Assembly (NCBI GenBank): GCA_027624955.1 | Contig: JAQBTG010000001.1 | Location: 106,559 to 170,558 of the forward strand | Reading direction: 5' to 3' | DNA from: Pseudomonadota bacterium | Lineage (GTDB): Bacteria > Pseudomonadota > Alphaproteobacteria > UBA828 | Length of the DNA stretch: 64,000 nucleotides | Shown: positions 46,200 through 56,959 of the stretch, piece by piece | Numbering within the stretch: position 1 is the stretch's first letter | Layout: each line of letters opens with the position of its first letter | The notes under the pieces: generated by a model | The model's input: the letters and a program-made list of their open reading frames with translations, nothing else | What the model was told of the DNA's origin: nothing | The model's database searches: none | Translations under genes and position numbers: made by a program

Positions 46200-46225
46200 C
46201 AACGGGTCATGCTTATGACCCGTTG
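46200..46225. terminator. Bidirectional-type hairpin between convergent arsM and petC
   Basis: Perfect 11-bp arms (CAACGGGTCAT / ATGACCCGTTG) with GCTT loop, 4 bases beyond the petC stop. The T-run is poor on both strands, so termination may be weak. Confidence 0.55.
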
Positions 46226-46228
46226 GTA

Positions 46229-47011
46229 CTAGTGTAGCTTGGCCCAGATGCGGCGCTTGATGATGTAAATCAATGCCGTGAAGATGGCGATGAAGATCAG
46301 GACCTTGAGCCCCGTCTTCTTGCGGATCTCCATCTCCGGCTCCGCCGTCCAGGCGAGAAAGACGGAGACGTCATGCGACAACTGCGCAATCGACGTTTCG
46401 GTGCCATCGGCATATTCCACCGCTTCGTCGTAAAGTGGCGCCGGCATGGCGATCTGATTACCGCGGAAATAGTGATTGTAGCTCATGCCCTCGACCAGCT
46501 CGAAGCCCTCTGGCGCTTCATCTTCGTAGCCAGTAAGCAGGCCGTAGAGATAATCGATGCCGCCATCGCGCGCTTTGACCATCAAGGACAGGTCCGGCGG
46601 TAGCGCACCGCCGTTAGAAGCGCGGGCGGCTTGCGGATTGGCGAACGGGGCGGGGAAATAATCGGACGCGCGTGCCGGGCGCATGAACATCTCGCCCTCG
46701 TTGTCCGGGCCATCCTCGACTTCATATTCCGCCGCGATGGCTTTGATCTGCTCTTCGCTGAAACCGATCTCCGCCAAATTGCGGAAGGCGATAAATTCAA
46801 GCGAATGGCAGCTTGCACAGACTTCCTGGAAAACTTGGAAGCCGCGGTGCAGCTCATCCCGATCGAAGGTGCCGAACACGCCGGTATGCTTCCACTCATG
46901 ATCCGGCAACTCCGGCGTGTCGCCCGAAGCATGAGCCACATGGCTATACCCGACGCCGGTGAACATCAGCCCAAGCGCCGCGGCCATGGCAAACAGCCGG
47001 GCCCGCATCAC
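46229..47011 (-). CDS. petC: Cytochrome c1, bc1 complex
   Basis: Heme c subunit that carries electrons from the Rieske protein to cytochrome c. It has 260 residues with a signal peptide (residues 1-29), heme motif C65-A-S-C68-H69, a Met axial ligand region in the latter part, and a C-terminal anchor ([20 protein letters not shown]). The start overlaps the petB stop by 4 bases. Confidence 0.96.
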   Translation of the reverse strand: MMRARLFAMAAALGLMFTGVGYSHVAHASGDTPELPDHEWKHTGVFGTFDRDELHRGFQVFQEVCASCHSLEFIAFRNLAEIGFSEEQIKAIAAEYEVEDGPDNEGEMFMRPARASDYFPAPFANPQAARASNGGALPPDLSLMVKARDGGIDYLYGLLTGYEDEAPEGFELVEGMSYNHYFRGNQIAMPAPLYDEAVEYADGTETSIAQLSHDVSVFLAWTAEPEMEIRKKTGLKVLIFIAIFTALIYIIKRRIWAKLH

Positions 47012-48279
47012 GGATTCCCCGCGGTGCTGGTCTCGCCCGGTGTGCCCGATGCGCCGTCGCCGCCGCCTTTCTTAGCCAACACCGCCTGATGGATGCTTTC
47101 CGGCAGCGGTCTGGTGCGCTCGAATTTGCCGAGCAGCGGCAGGATGATCAGGAAATGGGCGAAATAATAAACCGTGCAGATGCGGCCAATGAGGATGAAC
47201 GACCCTTCCGGTGGATTGGCGCCGACCCAGCCGAGAACGAGACAGTCAGCGAGGAAAATCCAGAAGAACTGTTTGTAAATCGGGCGGAACCGCGCGCTCC
47301 GCACCTTGCAGGTGTCGAGCCAGGGCAGCACGAACAGGATGGCGATTGACGCCACCATGGCGATCACGCCGCCGAGCTTGTCCGGGACCGCACGTAAAAT
47401 CGCGTAATACGGCAGGAAGTACCATTCCGGCACGATGTGCGGCGGCGTTACCAGCGGATCGGCCTTGATATAGTTGATCGATTCGCCGAGGTAATTCGGC
47501 AGATAAAAGACAAAGATCGCCAGCACGAACAGCATCACACCGAGGCCCACCATGTCCTTGATGGTGTAATAGGGGCTGAACGGAATGGTGTCCTTCGGGC
47601 TCTTGATGTCGATGCCGAGCGGGTTGTTCGATTTGCGGTGATGCAGCGCCCACAGATGCAAGAACACCACGGCGCAGAGCACGAACGGCAACAGATAATG
47701 CAGCGAATAGAAGCGATTCAGGGTCGGGTTGTCGACCGAGAAGCCGCCCCACAGCCAGGTCACCAGGGTCTCGCCGATCCACGGAATAGCGGACACCAGA
47801 TTGGTGATCACCGTCGCCGCCCAGAAGCTCATCTGTCCCCATGGCAACACGTAACCCATGAAGGACGAGCCCATCATCAGGAACAGAATGAGGACACCCA
47901 TCCACCACAATATTTCGCGCGGCGATTTATAGGAGCCGTAATAGAAGCCCCGGAATATATGGATGTAGACCACGACAAAGAACATCGACGCGCCGTTGGC
48001 ATGGAGATAGCGCATCATCCAGCCCCACTCGACGTCGCGCATAATATGCTCGGTCGAGTTGAACGCATAGTCGACATGGGCGGTGAAATGCATGGCGAGT
48101 ATCACGCCGGTGACGATCTGTATCACCAGCATAATTCCGGCGAGAGAGCCGAAATTCCACCAGTAATTCAGGTTGCGCGGTGCCGGATAGACAACCAGAT
48201 GTTCATGCGACCAGCTGAAGATCGGCAGGCGATAGTCGATCCACTGAACGATTCTATAGCGGTGAAGAGGTGTCGTCAT
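47008..48279 (-). CDS. petB: Cytochrome b, bc1 complex
   Basis: Eight-helix membrane subunit with the quinol-oxidising and quinone-reducing sites, 423 residues. Heme ligands are in [28 protein letters not shown] and [34 protein letters not shown] carries the PEW motif of the Qo site. The C-terminus extends beyond the usual length with a Gly-rich tail. Precedes petC, follows petA. Confidence 0.97.
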   Translation of the reverse strand: MTTPLHRYRIVQWIDYRLPIFSWSHEHLVVYPAPRNLNYWWNFGSLAGIMLVIQIVTGVILAMHFTAHVDYAFNSTEHIMRDVEWGWMMRYLHANGASMFFVVVYIHIFRGFYYGSYKSPREILWWMGVLILFLMMGSSFMGYVLPWGQMSFWAATVITNLVSAIPWIGETLVTWLWGGFSVDNPTLNRFYSLHYLLPFVLCAVVFLHLWALHHRKSNNPLGIDIKSPKDTIPFSPYYTIKDMVGLGVMLFVLAIFVFYLPNYLGESINYIKADPLVTPPHIVPEWYFLPYYAILRAVPDKLGGVIAMVASIAILFVLPWLDTCKVRSARFRPIYKQFFWIFLADCLVLGWVGANPPEGSFILIGRICTVYYFAHFLIILPLLGKFERTRPLPESIHQAVLAKKGGGDGASGTPGETSTAGNP

Positions 48280-48296
48280 AATTGCCGCGCTCCGCT

Positions 48297-48854
48297 TCAG
48301 CCGATCTTGACGAGCGTGTCGTCAAGAAATTCATATTCGGGTACCGCGAGATTGTTGGGCGCCGGTCCCTGGCGGATACGCCCAGACGTATCGTAATGCG
48401 AGCCATGGCATGGACAAAACCAGCCGCCGAAATCGCCGCGCGGATCGCCCACTTTGTTGCCGAGCGGGATGCAGCCGAGATGGGTGCAGACGCCGACTAG
48501 AATCAGCCATTCGGCTTTCTGTACCCGCGCTTCGTCGCTCTGCGAGTCACTTAGATCATCCAATGACACGGCCCGCGCCGCATCGATTTCCTCTTGCGTG
48601 CGGCGGCGGATGAAAACCGGCTTGCCGCGCCACTTTACAGTGACCGACTGGCCGACCTCGATGGCGGAAATATCCACTTCCGTCGACGACAGAGCCAAAA
48701 CATCGGCCGACGGGTTCATCGTCTCGATCAGTGGCCATACCACGCCGATCGCCGCGATCGCACCCATAGCGCCCGCTGCCAAAATCAAAAAGTCGCGCCG
48801 GGTTTCTTCACCCTGCGGGCTCGTCTGGTCGCTTTCAGACGCGGTGTCTGTCAT
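48297..48854 (-). CDS. petA: Rieske iron-sulfur protein, bc1 complex
   Basis: 2Fe-2S subunit, 185 residues. The twin-arginine-type signal anchor ([26 protein letters not shown]) inserts it in the membrane. Cluster ligands are CTHLGC and CPCHGS. The ATG at 48854 is chosen because homology begins at [10 protein letters not shown]; the frame above is shadow. Head of the petA-petB-petC operon. Confidence 0.97.
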   Translation of the reverse strand: MTDTASESDQTSPQGEETRRDFLILAAGAMGAIAAIGVVWPLIETMNPSADVLALSSTEVDISAIEVGQSVTVKWRGKPVFIRRRTQEEIDAARAVSLDDLSDSQSDEARVQKAEWLILVGVCTHLGCIPLGNKVGDPRGDFGGWFCPCHGSHYDTSGRIRQGPAPNNLAVPEYEFLDDTLVKIG

Positions 48855-49069
48855 TATCCAACCCTTCAGTCCCGCGGCCAACCTGGCCGATAGAGCACAA
48901 TATAGTGCGGAAAATCCGTTCGGGGCATGCGGCCTACAGCCGCAGCCGAACGGAGGCGTAACACGGGCGAAAGCGAAGGGCAAGAACCTATGAACAGCCC
49001 ACTGGATAGGCGGTGCGACAGAAAGCCGGGCGCTATTCCACCACGCGCGGACGAGGCGCATCTAGCGCG

Positions 49070-49561
49070 ATGAAAATCGCACTCTATCAACCCGATATCG
49101 CGGCCAATGTGGGCGCCGTGCTCCGCCTCGGCGCCTGCCTCGGCGTCACCGTCGAGGTCATTGAGCCGTGCGGTTTCCCTTTCGATATGCGTCTCATCCG
49201 CCGCGTCGCGCTCGATTACATCGACCACGTGGAGCTCTACCGTCACGCTTCCTGGGCAGCGTTTCAGGCCGCGCCAGATCGCCGCGCGAACCGGCTTGTC
49301 CTGCTCTCGACCAAGGCCGCCATACGGTACGAGAATTTTGCCTTCCAGCCCGGTGATACGCTCTTGTTCGGACGCGAGAGCGCCGGCGTGCCGCCCGATG
49401 TGAGCGCGGCCGCTGATGCGGCAGTGCGCGTCCCAATGGCACCGAACCTGCGATCTCTTAATATCGCCAGCGCCTGCGCCATGGTATTGGGAGAAGCGTT
49501 GCGCCAAACGGACCTGCTACCCACCGAATTGCCATCCACCGAACGGCTGACCGGAGACTGA
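49070..49561 (+). CDS. trmL: tRNA (cytidine(34)-2'-O)-methyltransferase TrmL
   Basis: SPOUT-class (trefoil knot) methyltransferase of 163 residues acting on the wobble base of tRNA-Leu. [32 protein letters not shown] and [23 protein letters not shown] are the three knot motifs. ATG at 49070; upstream of hemF by 1 base. Confidence 0.94.
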   Translation: MKIALYQPDIAANVGAVLRLGACLGVTVEVIEPCGFPFDMRLIRRVALDYIDHVELYRHASWAAFQAAPDRRANRLVLLSTKAAIRYENFAFQPGDTLLFGRESAGVPPDVSAAADAAVRVPMAPNLRSLNIASACAMVLGEALRQTDLLPTELPSTERLTGD

Positions 49562-49562
49562 C

Positions 49563-50438
49563 ATGAGCGATAGAACGCCACCGCAATTGCCGCCCGGCCC
49601 GTCGAGCGAAGCGGAGAAGAGCCAGGCAGTGGCGTGGTTCGAAGAATTACGCGATCAAATTTGCGCGGTTTTCGAGGGCTTGGAAGATGTGTTTGAAGGT
49701 TCAAGCGAGCCACCGGGCCGCTTTGAACGCCGGCCATGGCAGCGCGGTGAAGGCGGCGGCGGCGTGATGTCGACCATGCATGGCCGCGTGTTCGAAAAAG
49801 TCGGCGTCAATGTCTCGACCGTGCACGGCGCTTTTCCCGCCGATTTTGCGGCCAAAGTGCCGGGCGCGACGGATGATCCGCGCTTCTGGGCGAGCGGCGT
49901 TTCCCTGGTTGCTCATATGTGTTCGCCGCATGTGCCTGCCGTGCATATGAATACGCGCCATATCGTCACGACTACGCGCTGGTTCGGTGGCGGCACCGAT
50001 CTGACGCCGATGATCGCCAATGATATGGACAACGCAATGTTTCACGGTGCCTTGAAAGAGGCGTGCGACGACCATGACCCCGACTATTATCCGCGCTTCA
50101 AGGAATGGTGCGACGAGTATTTCTTCCTGCCGCATCGGGGTGAGCCGCGCGGCGTCGGCGGCATTTTTTTTGACTATCTCAACAGCGGCGACTGGCAGGC
50201 GGATTTTGATTTTACCCAAGATGTCGGGCGCGCCTTTTTGGATATCTATCCCGCACTGGTCCGCCATCACATGCAGGAGCCGTGGAACGCGGCAGAGCGC
50301 GAGCAACAACTCATCAAGCGTGGGCGCTATGTCGAATTCAATCTGCTGTATGACCGCGGCACCCAGTTCGGTCTCAAGACCGGCGGCAATGTGGAGGCAA
50401 TCCTGATGTCGTTGCCACCGCTGGCGAAGTGGCCGTAA
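49563..50438 (+). CDS. hemF: Oxygen-dependent coproporphyrinogen III oxidase
   Basis: Converts coproporphyrinogen III to protoporphyrinogen IX with O2 in heme synthesis, 291 residues. Conserved parts are [48 protein letters not shown] and [26 protein letters not shown]. Aerobic growth is implied. Confidence 0.97.
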   Translation: MSDRTPPQLPPGPSSEAEKSQAVAWFEELRDQICAVFEGLEDVFEGSSEPPGRFERRPWQRGEGGGGVMSTMHGRVFEKVGVNVSTVHGAFPADFAAKVPGATDDPRFWASGVSLVAHMCSPHVPAVHMNTRHIVTTTRWFGGGTDLTPMIANDMDNAMFHGALKEACDDHDPDYYPRFKEWCDEYFFLPHRGEPRGVGGIFFDYLNSGDWQADFDFTQDVGRAFLDIYPALVRHHMQEPWNAAEREQQLIKRGRYVEFNLLYDRGTQFGLKTGGNVEAILMSLPPLAKWP

Positions 50439-50497
50439 TGAAGCTCTTCGGGTAGACTCGTAAATACTATGGATCGGTTTCGAGTGGGAATGATGAC

Positions 50498-51055
50498 ATG
50501 CAAAAAGCAGTAACCGGCGCGGCAGTCGCCGTTTTAGCGCTCGTTTTATTTTGGAGCGCCGCACCGGGTGCGAAGGCGGCCGAGCAACTTTCCATCGAAG
50601 CCTTTTACGGTAATTTTCAAGGCTCGGGGATCGCGCGCACCGACACCAGCGATTATTTCGGCCTGACGCTGCGCGATTTCGATGTCACGATTCGTCCCGA
50701 AGGCACCGGCATATCGATTTCCTGGACCACGGTGCTGCGCCAGGGCGGCGATCCCGACAATCCAGATGTACGGCGAAAGTCAAACAATCTGACATTCGTG
50801 CCGAGTGATTTACCGGGCGTTTATCGCACCACCAATTCCGGCGATGCGTTGGCCGGTCAGCCGCTCACCTGGGCCTATGTCGAGGGCTATACCCTCATCG
50901 TTCATTCTCTCGTCGTGCTCGATACCGGCGACTACGTCATGCAGACCTACAGGCGCAAGCTTTCCGATATGGGCATGGCGTTGGAATTCATCAGCGTTAA
51001 AAACGGCGAGACCGCGCGCCATGTCGAAGGCCGGCTGACCAAACGCACCAACTAA
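50498..51055 (+). CDS. Secreted protein of unknown function
   Basis: Exported 185-residue protein: signal peptide about residues 1-27 (AAVAVLALVLFWSAAPGAKA), then a beta-rich domain with IEAFYGNFQGSGIARTDTSDYFGLTLRDFDVTI. I do not recognise a named family. It converges on the CCA gene, stops overlapping by 4 bases. Confidence 0.8.
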   Translation: MQKAVTGAAVAVLALVLFWSAAPGAKAAEQLSIEAFYGNFQGSGIARTDTSDYFGLTLRDFDVTIRPEGTGISISWTTVLRQGGDPDNPDVRRKSNNLTFVPSDLPGVYRTTNSGDALAGQPLTWAYVEGYTLIVHSLVVLDTGDYVMQTYRRKLSDMGMALEFISVKNGETARHVEGRLTKRTN

Positions 51056-52299
51056 GCCGGGCGCGCCGCCGCAACTGCGTGCAGCTTTTCGAGGCATTCG
51101 CCGCGCGCCGGCACGAAATCCTCATCGATCCACCATTTTTCGATGGTCCTTAATATCTCACCGACATCGGGGCCGGCCGGGATGCCGAGCGCCAACGCAT
51201 CGGCTCCTTTCACCGGCAAGGTGACCGGCTGCCAGTGCTTGGCATCTTCGATCATCGTCCTAAATCCATCGCCGTCGCCGGGCCGCCCGGACCAGGCCAA
51301 CAGCAGCCAATCGATCACCCGTTCGGTGCCGTGCGCGTAAAGCTCCCGGCGTAGTCCGCGTTGATTCGGATCGGCGGCTATCGCGCTAGGCGGCGACAAC
51401 AGCGCGGCGAGGCGCTTATGGTTGCCGTTCGAGAGGTGCCAGCGTTGCGCCAAATTGTGCGCCGTTGCCGCACTGGCGGAGGGGCGCATCAGTGCCGCGA
51501 GGCGGCGCAGCGGATCGGTCTCGGCATCGATCTCCAGCAGCCCGCGCAAGAATTTCGTATCGCCCGCGTCCGGCACCACTTCCGCCAACACGCCGCTCGC
51601 CGCCATCATCTCGATCACCGGCGCTGGGTCTGGCGCGGCCAGCAGTTTCAGCATTTCATGCTGGATGCGCTCGCCCGAAAGCTTGCGCAGCGACGTCGCC
51701 CACGCCGCGCTGGCCGCCAAGCCCACGCCGTCGGGCGCGCCCTTACCGTACCACGCATGAAAGCGGAAAAACCTCAATAGACGAAGATGATCCTCCTCGA
51801 TGCGCTGCGCGGCGTCGCCGACGAAGCGCACGCGCCCAGCATTGAGGTCCTTGACGCCGTTCCACGGGTCGTAGAGTTCGCCCTCAGGCGTGCAGGTCAG
51901 CGCGTTCATGGTGAAGTCGCGCCGCGCCGCGTCTTCCTGCCAGTCATCGGTAAAGGCGACATCGGCATGGCGGCCATGAGTTTTGACATCGATGCGGAGC
52001 GTGGTGATCTCGAAATGGCGTCCCTCGACGACGGCCGTAACCGTGCCGTGCGCCAAACCGGTCGGGATATTTTTGATTGCGGCGCGGTCGAGAAGGGCCA
52101 TGACCTGTTGCGGCGGGTCTGGCGTGGCGATGTCGATATCGCTCTCGGCGTTGTCGGCGCTGCGGGCGAGGAGCGCGTCGCGCACGCAGCCGCCGACGAA
52201 GCGAATTTCCTGACCATCTGCGCGGAGCGCATCCACGACCTTGCGCGTTGGCGCCGCGCGCATCCAGTCTGATGGTTCGATCTGGCTGGCGGGCTTCAC
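51052..52299 (-). CDS. CCA tRNA nucleotidyltransferase
   Basis: Adds or repairs the 3' CCA of tRNA, 415 residues. Head motif FVGGCVRDALL, metal-binding DIDIAT (with the E/D-D pair), RRDFTMNAL and the HLRLLRFFRF motif are clear. The start is GTG at 52299 directly after the DUF6111 gene's region; a later ATG (MRAAPTRKV) is possible. Confidence 0.94.
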   Translation of the reverse strand: MKPASQIEPSDWMRAAPTRKVVDALRADGQEIRFVGGCVRDALLARSADNAESDIDIATPDPPQQVMALLDRAAIKNIPTGLAHGTVTAVVEGRHFEITTLRIDVKTHGRHADVAFTDDWQEDAARRDFTMNALTCTPEGELYDPWNGVKDLNAGRVRFVGDAAQRIEEDHLRLLRFFRFHAWYGKGAPDGVGLAASAAWATSLRKLSGERIQHEMLKLLAAPDPAPVIEMMAASGVLAEVVPDAGDTKFLRGLLEIDAETDPLRRLAALMRPSASAATAHNLAQRWHLSNGNHKRLAALLSPPSAIAADPNQRGLRRELYAHGTERVIDWLLLAWSGRPGDGDGFRTMIEDAKHWQPVTLPVKGADALALGIPAGPDVGEILRTIEKWWIDEDFVPARGECLEKLHAVAAARPA

Positions 52300-52335
52300 G
52301 CTTCGGCGCTCCTTATTTACTGATCTCGCTCAGCG

Positions 52336-52611
52336 CTATTCAACCGTAGCCGGCACCACCTGGCCATTTTCCATATGCGGCGGTACATAGGTGCCGCCGC
52401 GGTCGTCGCCGGAACTCATGCTGAGCACGATAAGGCTCGCCGCCATTAGAGCAATGCCGATACCGAGCAGCCACGGCCACGGCAATTCGCGCAACATCTT
52501 GGCGGTATCGCTCTTGCTCAGCCGGACTTTGCGCGCGATCACCAGATACGTCATGAACAGCACCGCCGGCGCCGCCAGAAGAATAATGTGAAAGAGCACA
52601 GTGCGCAGCAT
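52336..52611 (-). CDS. DUF6111 membrane protein
   Basis: 91-residue protein with two membrane helices (residues 3-24 and 47-66) and a polar linker between them. Its place between the CoA pyrophosphatase and CCA transferase genes is conserved in alphaproteobacteria. Function unknown. Confidence 0.82.
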   Translation of the reverse strand: MLRTVLFHIILLAAPAVLFMTYLVIARKVRLSKSDTAKMLRELPWPWLLGIGIALMAASLIVLSMSSGDDRGGTYVPPHMENGQVVPATVE

Positions 52612-53268
52612 TCAGTCGCTCAACGTGTCGCGCAAGTTAGCCAAAATAGACGCCGTGGCGCCCCAGATGCGATAGTCGCCGTAAGGCAACACATAATAGC
52701 TCCGGTCAATATTTTTAACGCGCATATGTTCCCGGTGGTAATTTCCCCGCCCCATCACAATGTCGAGCGGCACTTCGAAGATTTCCGCCACCTCGCGTTC
52801 GTCGCGGACAAAGCGCTGCGCCGGGTCGACAAATCCAACCACCGGTGTGATCCGGTAGCCGGTCCCGACGACATAGTTCGCCAAACGCCCGAGAATTTCA
52901 ACGTGAGTTGGTGCAAGGCCAACTTCTTCCTCCGCTTCGCGCAGAGCTGTGCGCATCGGCGCGCCGTCCTCTTGTTCGACGCGCCCACCGGGAAAGCTGA
53001 TCTGGCCGCCATGTGCACTCAAGGATTCCGTGCGCCGGGTGAGGAGCACCGTCATGCCCGCGCTGCGCTCAATCAATGCGACCAGGACGGCGGCGGGCGT
53101 GAGCGGTTCGGTGAGGCCGAATATTTCTACTGCATTGCCGTCGTCGCGGTAGGACCCCGGCACGTTGGAATTCGGCTCCAGCTCGGCGAGCGCCGTGACC
53201 TCGCTCCAGGCCTGGCCGGCATCGCCGGCGGTGCGCGCCTTTAATTGGGCGCGGATGACATCGCGCAT
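52612..53268 (-). CDS. Nudix hydrolase, CoA pyrophosphatase type
   Basis: Nudix protein of 218 residues. The Nudix box is GGRVEQEDGAPMRTALREAEEEVGL, with the preceding L-LTRR-E-L-H-GQISFPGG, the CoA pyrophosphatase (NudL) signature. The start overlaps the DUF1285 stop (TGATG). Confidence 0.92.
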   Translation of the reverse strand: MRDVIRAQLKARTAGDAGQAWSEVTALAELEPNSNVPGSYRDDGNAVEIFGLTEPLTPAAVLVALIERSAGMTVLLTRRTESLSAHGGQISFPGGRVEQEDGAPMRTALREAEEEVGLAPTHVEILGRLANYVVGTGYRITPVVGFVDPAQRFVRDEREVAEIFEVPLDIVMGRGNYHREHMRVKNIDRSYYVLPYGDYRIWGATASILANLRDTLSD

Positions 53269-53798
53269 CAGTCGGTTTCTGCCGGCGCCGTGGCGAAAGC
53301 AAAAAAGGCGCCAGCGCTCCACACGCCGAACTGATCTTCGCCGTCTCGTTGCTCGGTCACGCCGAGCGCCACAAGCTCGTAATAGACGGCTCGGATGACG
53401 AGGGCGCTGAGGCCACCGTCAAGACAGAGATAGGGCGCCGGTTCGCCGCTCGGGCGCGCTCGAAAAGTCAGAGGATGTGCGCTGTCAGCCATGATCTCGG
53501 CATCGATGTTGGTGCGAAATGTCAGGCATTGATCGCGCCCCGCACCGGTGGCCTGCATTTCCACCGCGACAAACGGCGCATCGTCGACGCGGATGCGGGC
53601 GCGTTCGACCGGTGTCGCCAGCCAATAATCGCCGGCTTCATCGCGCTCAAGGACGCTGGCGAACAGTTTGACGAGGTTCTTGCGGCCGATCGGCCCGCCT
53701 TCATGAAACCATGTGCCGTCCGCGGCGATGCGAATATCGATATCACCGCAGAATAGTGCGGGGTCCAATTTCATCGCACCTTGTCTGGGCTCGGCCAT
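53268..53798 (-). CDS. DUF1285 protein
   Basis: 176-residue protein of the DUF1285 family, function unknown. ISADGTWFHEGGPIGRKNLVKLFASVL-like opening (here IRIAADGTWFHEGGPIGRKN) and DYWLATPVERARIRVDDAPFVAVEM are the family hallmarks. Coupled to the Nudix gene. Confidence 0.88.
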   Translation of the reverse strand: MAEPRQGAMKLDPALFCGDIDIRIAADGTWFHEGGPIGRKNLVKLFASVLERDEAGDYWLATPVERARIRVDDAPFVAVEMQATGAGRDQCLTFRTNIDAEIMADSAHPLTFRARPSGEPAPYLCLDGGLSALVIRAVYYELVALGVTEQRDGEDQFGVWSAGAFFAFATAPAETD

Positions 53799-53845
53799 GC
53801 TTCGCTCCGCTATGTCATCACCTTCCGCCGCGCGGGGCGGTCGCC

Positions 53846-54961
53846 TTATCCGATCAGTTCGTCGATCAGCCGGTTGACTTCGGAAGCCGCCTCCATCTGC
53901 ACCATATGGCCCTGGCCCGTCATCATTTCGACGCGCACATTGGCGGGCAAACCTTCGGCATGGCTCGCCGGCACGATTTGGTCGCCTGCGCCCCAGATGG
54001 CCATGACAGGAACGGCGAGATCGCCGATCTGGTCACGCAGCACCAACGCTTGGTTGCCGCCTGGCGCAAACGCGGCGTTGATCGCTTCGAGCGCCGCTTG
54101 CACGCCGTCGATGCGCTTAAAAGAGAGGAGATCATTTATCAACTGGCGCGTCACCAACGTTGGATCGCTGAACAGTTTCTCAACATGCGGCTTCAGGTCT
54201 TTGCGCCGCTCGGCGGAGATAAAGCCGGCAAGATAGTCGCCGTTGATCTCGCTGCCGAGGCCGGCACTGCCGATCAGGGTCAGCGAAGAAATTTTTTCCG
54301 GATGGTCGAGGGCGAGCTTGAGGGATATCGCACCGCCCAGCGAATGGCCGACCAAATGCGCCGTGTCGATGCCGAGCGCCGTCATGAAGCCATGAACGAT
54401 CGCCGCCAATTCGGCCACACCGCCACCGCCGACATCTTTCGCCGACACACCGTGTCCCGGCAGGTCGAGCGCGTAAACCGCGCGCTTGGCCGCCAGAGCT
54501 TCATGGTTAAACAGCCAATTGTTAAGGTCGCCACCAAACCCATGCACCAGTATGACCGGCACGCCGCCTTCACCGCGCAGCAGATAGCGGATTGCGCGCC
54601 CGCCGACGTCGACCGTTTCCGTGGCCGCGCCCTCATCTACTTCGTCATCGGCGGGGGGCACGTAATTGGCCTGGAATTCGGTAATAAAGGCATCGATATC
54701 CGCGTCCGTGACGTCGGCATCGGCGAGCACGCCGAGCAGGGCGCCAACTGATAAGGTTTGCCCTTCTTCGGCCACACGGCGCCGCAGGATGCCGCTTTCG
54801 GACACTTCGACGGCGCTCGATATCTTCTCGGTTTCGACGTCCATCACTTCGTCGCCGGACGATATTTCGTCGCCTACATCCATCAGCCAGGCCGCAACGG
54901 TACCCTCCTTCATGGAGAGCCCCCATTTCGGCATGCAAATGGCGCGGATCGAATCGCTCAT
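53846..54961 (-). CDS. acoC: Acetoin dehydrogenase E2-like subunit: lipoyl domain plus alpha/beta hydrolase
   Basis: 371 residues. The N-terminal lipoyl domain has the lipoylated lysine at K46 in DVETEKISSA. Instead of the usual acyltransferase domain, an alpha/beta-hydrolase follows (VHGFGGD; nucleophile S208 in VGHSLGG), as known for AcoC. It receives the acetaldehyde-derived acetyl group from acetoin cleavage; partner enzymes are acoA and acoB upstream. Stop-start overlap with acoB (4 bases). Confidence 0.92.
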   Translation of the reverse strand: MSDSIRAICMPKWGLSMKEGTVAAWLMDVGDEISSGDEVMDVETEKISSAVEVSESGILRRRVAEEGQTLSVGALLGVLADADVTDADIDAFITEFQANYVPPADDEVDEGAATETVDVGGRAIRYLLRGEGGVPVILVHGFGGDLNNWLFNHEALAAKRAVYALDLPGHGVSAKDVGGGGVAELAAIVHGFMTALGIDTAHLVGHSLGGAISLKLALDHPEKISSLTLIGSAGLGSEINGDYLAGFISAERRKDLKPHVEKLFSDPTLVTRQLINDLLSFKRIDGVQAALEAINAAFAPGGNQALVLRDQIGDLAVPVMAIWGAGDQIVPASHAEGLPANVRVEMMTGQGHMVQMEAASEVNRLIDELIG

Positions 54962-55971
54962 CCGTTTTTCCCCATCACCGTAAGAACCGCCTGTTGAACC
55001 TTCGCCGCATCCGGAATGTAGCTGTCCTCCAGATTGTCCGCGAAGGGCACCGGTACATGCGGCGCGGTGACCATGCGGATCGGCGCTTTCAAGGAACTGA
55101 AGGCCTCCTGGCAGACCAATGCGGACACGTCGGTAGCAATGCTACAGCGCGGATTAGCCTCGTCTAGTACCACCAGACGCCCGGTATTCTCGACGCTCTC
55201 AATAATGGTGTCCATATCCATTGGCGAGGTCGTGCGCAGATCGACGATCTCACAACTGATGCCGTCCTTGGCGAGAGTCGTGGCCGCTTCCGCCGCCACA
55301 TGCACCATCCGGCCCAGGGTAACGATGGTAACGTCATCGCCCTCGCGAGTGATGTTCGCTTCGCCGAAGGGGATGGTATAGGACTCTTCCGGCACATCGC
55401 CTTCCAAGGTGTAGAGCGCCTTATGCTCGCAGAAGATCACCGGGTCATTGTCGCGGATCGCCTGGATCAACAGGCCCTTGGCGTCGTACGGGGTCGACGG
55501 CGTCACCACTTTCAGCCCGGGAATATGGGTGAAGATGGGATAGAGGCACTGCGAATGCTGAGCCGCGGCACGAAAGCCGGCGCCATACATCGTGCGGATC
55601 ACCACCGGCGTTTCGGCTTTGCCGCCGAACATATAGCGGAATTTGGCGGCTTGATTGAAGATCTGGTCGAAGCAGACGCCCATGAAATCGATGAACATCA
55701 GCTCGGCTACCGGCCTTAAGCCAGCCGTCGCAGCGCCTACCGCGGCGCCGATAAATGCGGATTCGGTGATCGGCGTGTCCATCACCCGGTCGCCAAACTT
55801 GCCGTAGAGGCCCTTGGTGACACCGAGGACGCCGCCCCAGGCATCGTCCTCGCCCGGCGCGCCGGCGCCGCCGGCTACGTCCTCGCCCATGACGATGACA
55901 GTTTCGTCGCGCTCCATTTCTTGAGCAAGCGCTTCGCCAATGGCTTGTTGGTACGTGATTGTGCGTGCCAT
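54958..55971 (-). CDS. acoB: Acetoin dehydrogenase E1 beta subunit
   Basis: 337-residue transketolase-like subunit: VMGEDVAGGAGAPGEDDAWGGVLGVTKGL and FIDFMGVCFDQIFNQAAK are the family features. With acoA it forms the TPP-dependent E1 that splits acetoin. The family overlaps 2-oxoacid dehydrogenases, but the acoX-acoC neighbours favour acetoin. Confidence 0.93.
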   Translation of the reverse strand: MARTITYQQAIGEALAQEMERDETVIVMGEDVAGGAGAPGEDDAWGGVLGVTKGLYGKFGDRVMDTPITESAFIGAAVGAATAGLRPVAELMFIDFMGVCFDQIFNQAAKFRYMFGGKAETPVVIRTMYGAGFRAAAQHSQCLYPIFTHIPGLKVVTPSTPYDAKGLLIQAIRDNDPVIFCEHKALYTLEGDVPEESYTIPFGEANITREGDDVTIVTLGRMVHVAAEAATTLAKDGISCEIVDLRTTSPMDMDTIIESVENTGRLVVLDEANPRCSIATDVSALVCQEAFSSLKAPIRMVTAPHVPVPFADNLEDSYIPDAAKVQQAVLTVMGKNG

Positions 55972-55988
55972 GAGTTTGTTCTCCTCGC

Positions 55989-56957
55989 TCAGTACGAAAT
56001 ATAAACGTCGGTCATAAGCTCAGATGCCGGCGGTTTCGGTGCGGCCTTCGCGCGAACGACAGAATTTTCAATGATTTCAGCGACGTCGGCGTCGATGGCG
56101 TCAAGATCACTGTTCTCAAGCAATTTTGCCGATGTGACCTTTGCGCGGAACTTATCGAGACAATCCTTCGTGGCGCGGATGTTTTTTACTTCATCCTTGC
56201 CGCGATAGGTCTGGGCGTCGCCTTCGAAATGTCCGTAATAGCGGTTGATCTTAACTTCGATCAACGTCGGCGCCGAATCCTCTCGGGCGCGCCGAACGGC
56301 TTCACCGGCAGCTTCGTAAACGGCGAAAAAATCATGGCCGTCCACTACGACCCCCGGCATGTTGAACGCGCTCGCGCGGTCGGCCGCGTCATCACAGGAC
56401 ACCGAATATTTTGATGACGTCGCCTCGGCGTAGCCGTTATTTTCGACCACGAAAATGCAGGGCAGGTTCCACACGGACGCCAGATTGAGGCTTTCCATCG
56501 TGGTGCCCTGGTTGGACGCGCCGTCGCCAAAAAAGGCGATTGCAACGCCACCGGTCTTGAGCTTCTTGGCCGCCAGTGCAGCGCCGCAAACCAGCGGCGG
56601 GCCGCCCCCGACAATGCCATTGGCGCCCATCATGCCCTTGCTGAGATCGGCAATGTGCATGGAACCGCCCTTGCCACCGCAAAGACCCGTCGCTTTGCCA
56701 TAAATCTCGGCCATCATGGCATCGACATCGCAGCCTTTGCCGATCGAGTGGCCGTGGCCTCTATGATTGCTGGCAATCTTGTCGCGTTCATCCAAATGCA
56801 TGCAGAATCCCGTCGCGCTGGCTTCTTCTCCGGCATAGAGATGCACGAACCCGGGGATTTCGCCGGTGGCGAATTCCACATGCAGACGTTCTTCGAATTC
56901 GCGGATGGTTTTCATCATCCGGTAGGCCCTAAGCAAATCGTCTTTGCTGAGTTGCAT
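55989..56957 (-). CDS. acoA: Acetoin dehydrogenase E1 alpha subunit
   Basis: 322-residue TPP-binding subunit. The TPP motif is GDGASNQG...VENN (from about residue 148), and GHGHSIGKGCDVDAMMAEIYGKATGLCGGKGGSMH is the typical loop. The ATG at 56957 follows GGGGAGATTAAGC, where the upstream acoX stop lies in the ribosome binding region; the frame above it (to 57422) is read through acoX on the same strand and not coding. Confidence 0.93.
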   Translation of the reverse strand: MQLSKDDLLRAYRMMKTIREFEERLHVEFATGEIPGFVHLYAGEEASATGFCMHLDERDKIASNHRGHGHSIGKGCDVDAMMAEIYGKATGLCGGKGGSMHIADLSKGMMGANGIVGGGPPLVCGAALAAKKLKTGGVAIAFFGDGASNQGTTMESLNLASVWNLPCIFVVENNGYAEATSSKYSVSCDDAADRASAFNMPGVVVDGHDFFAVYEAAGEAVRRAREDSAPTLIEVKINRYYGHFEGDAQTYRGKDEVKNIRATKDCLDKFRAKVTSAKLLENSDLDAIDADVAEIIENSVVRAKAAPKPPASELMTDVYISY

Positions 56958-56959
56958 GC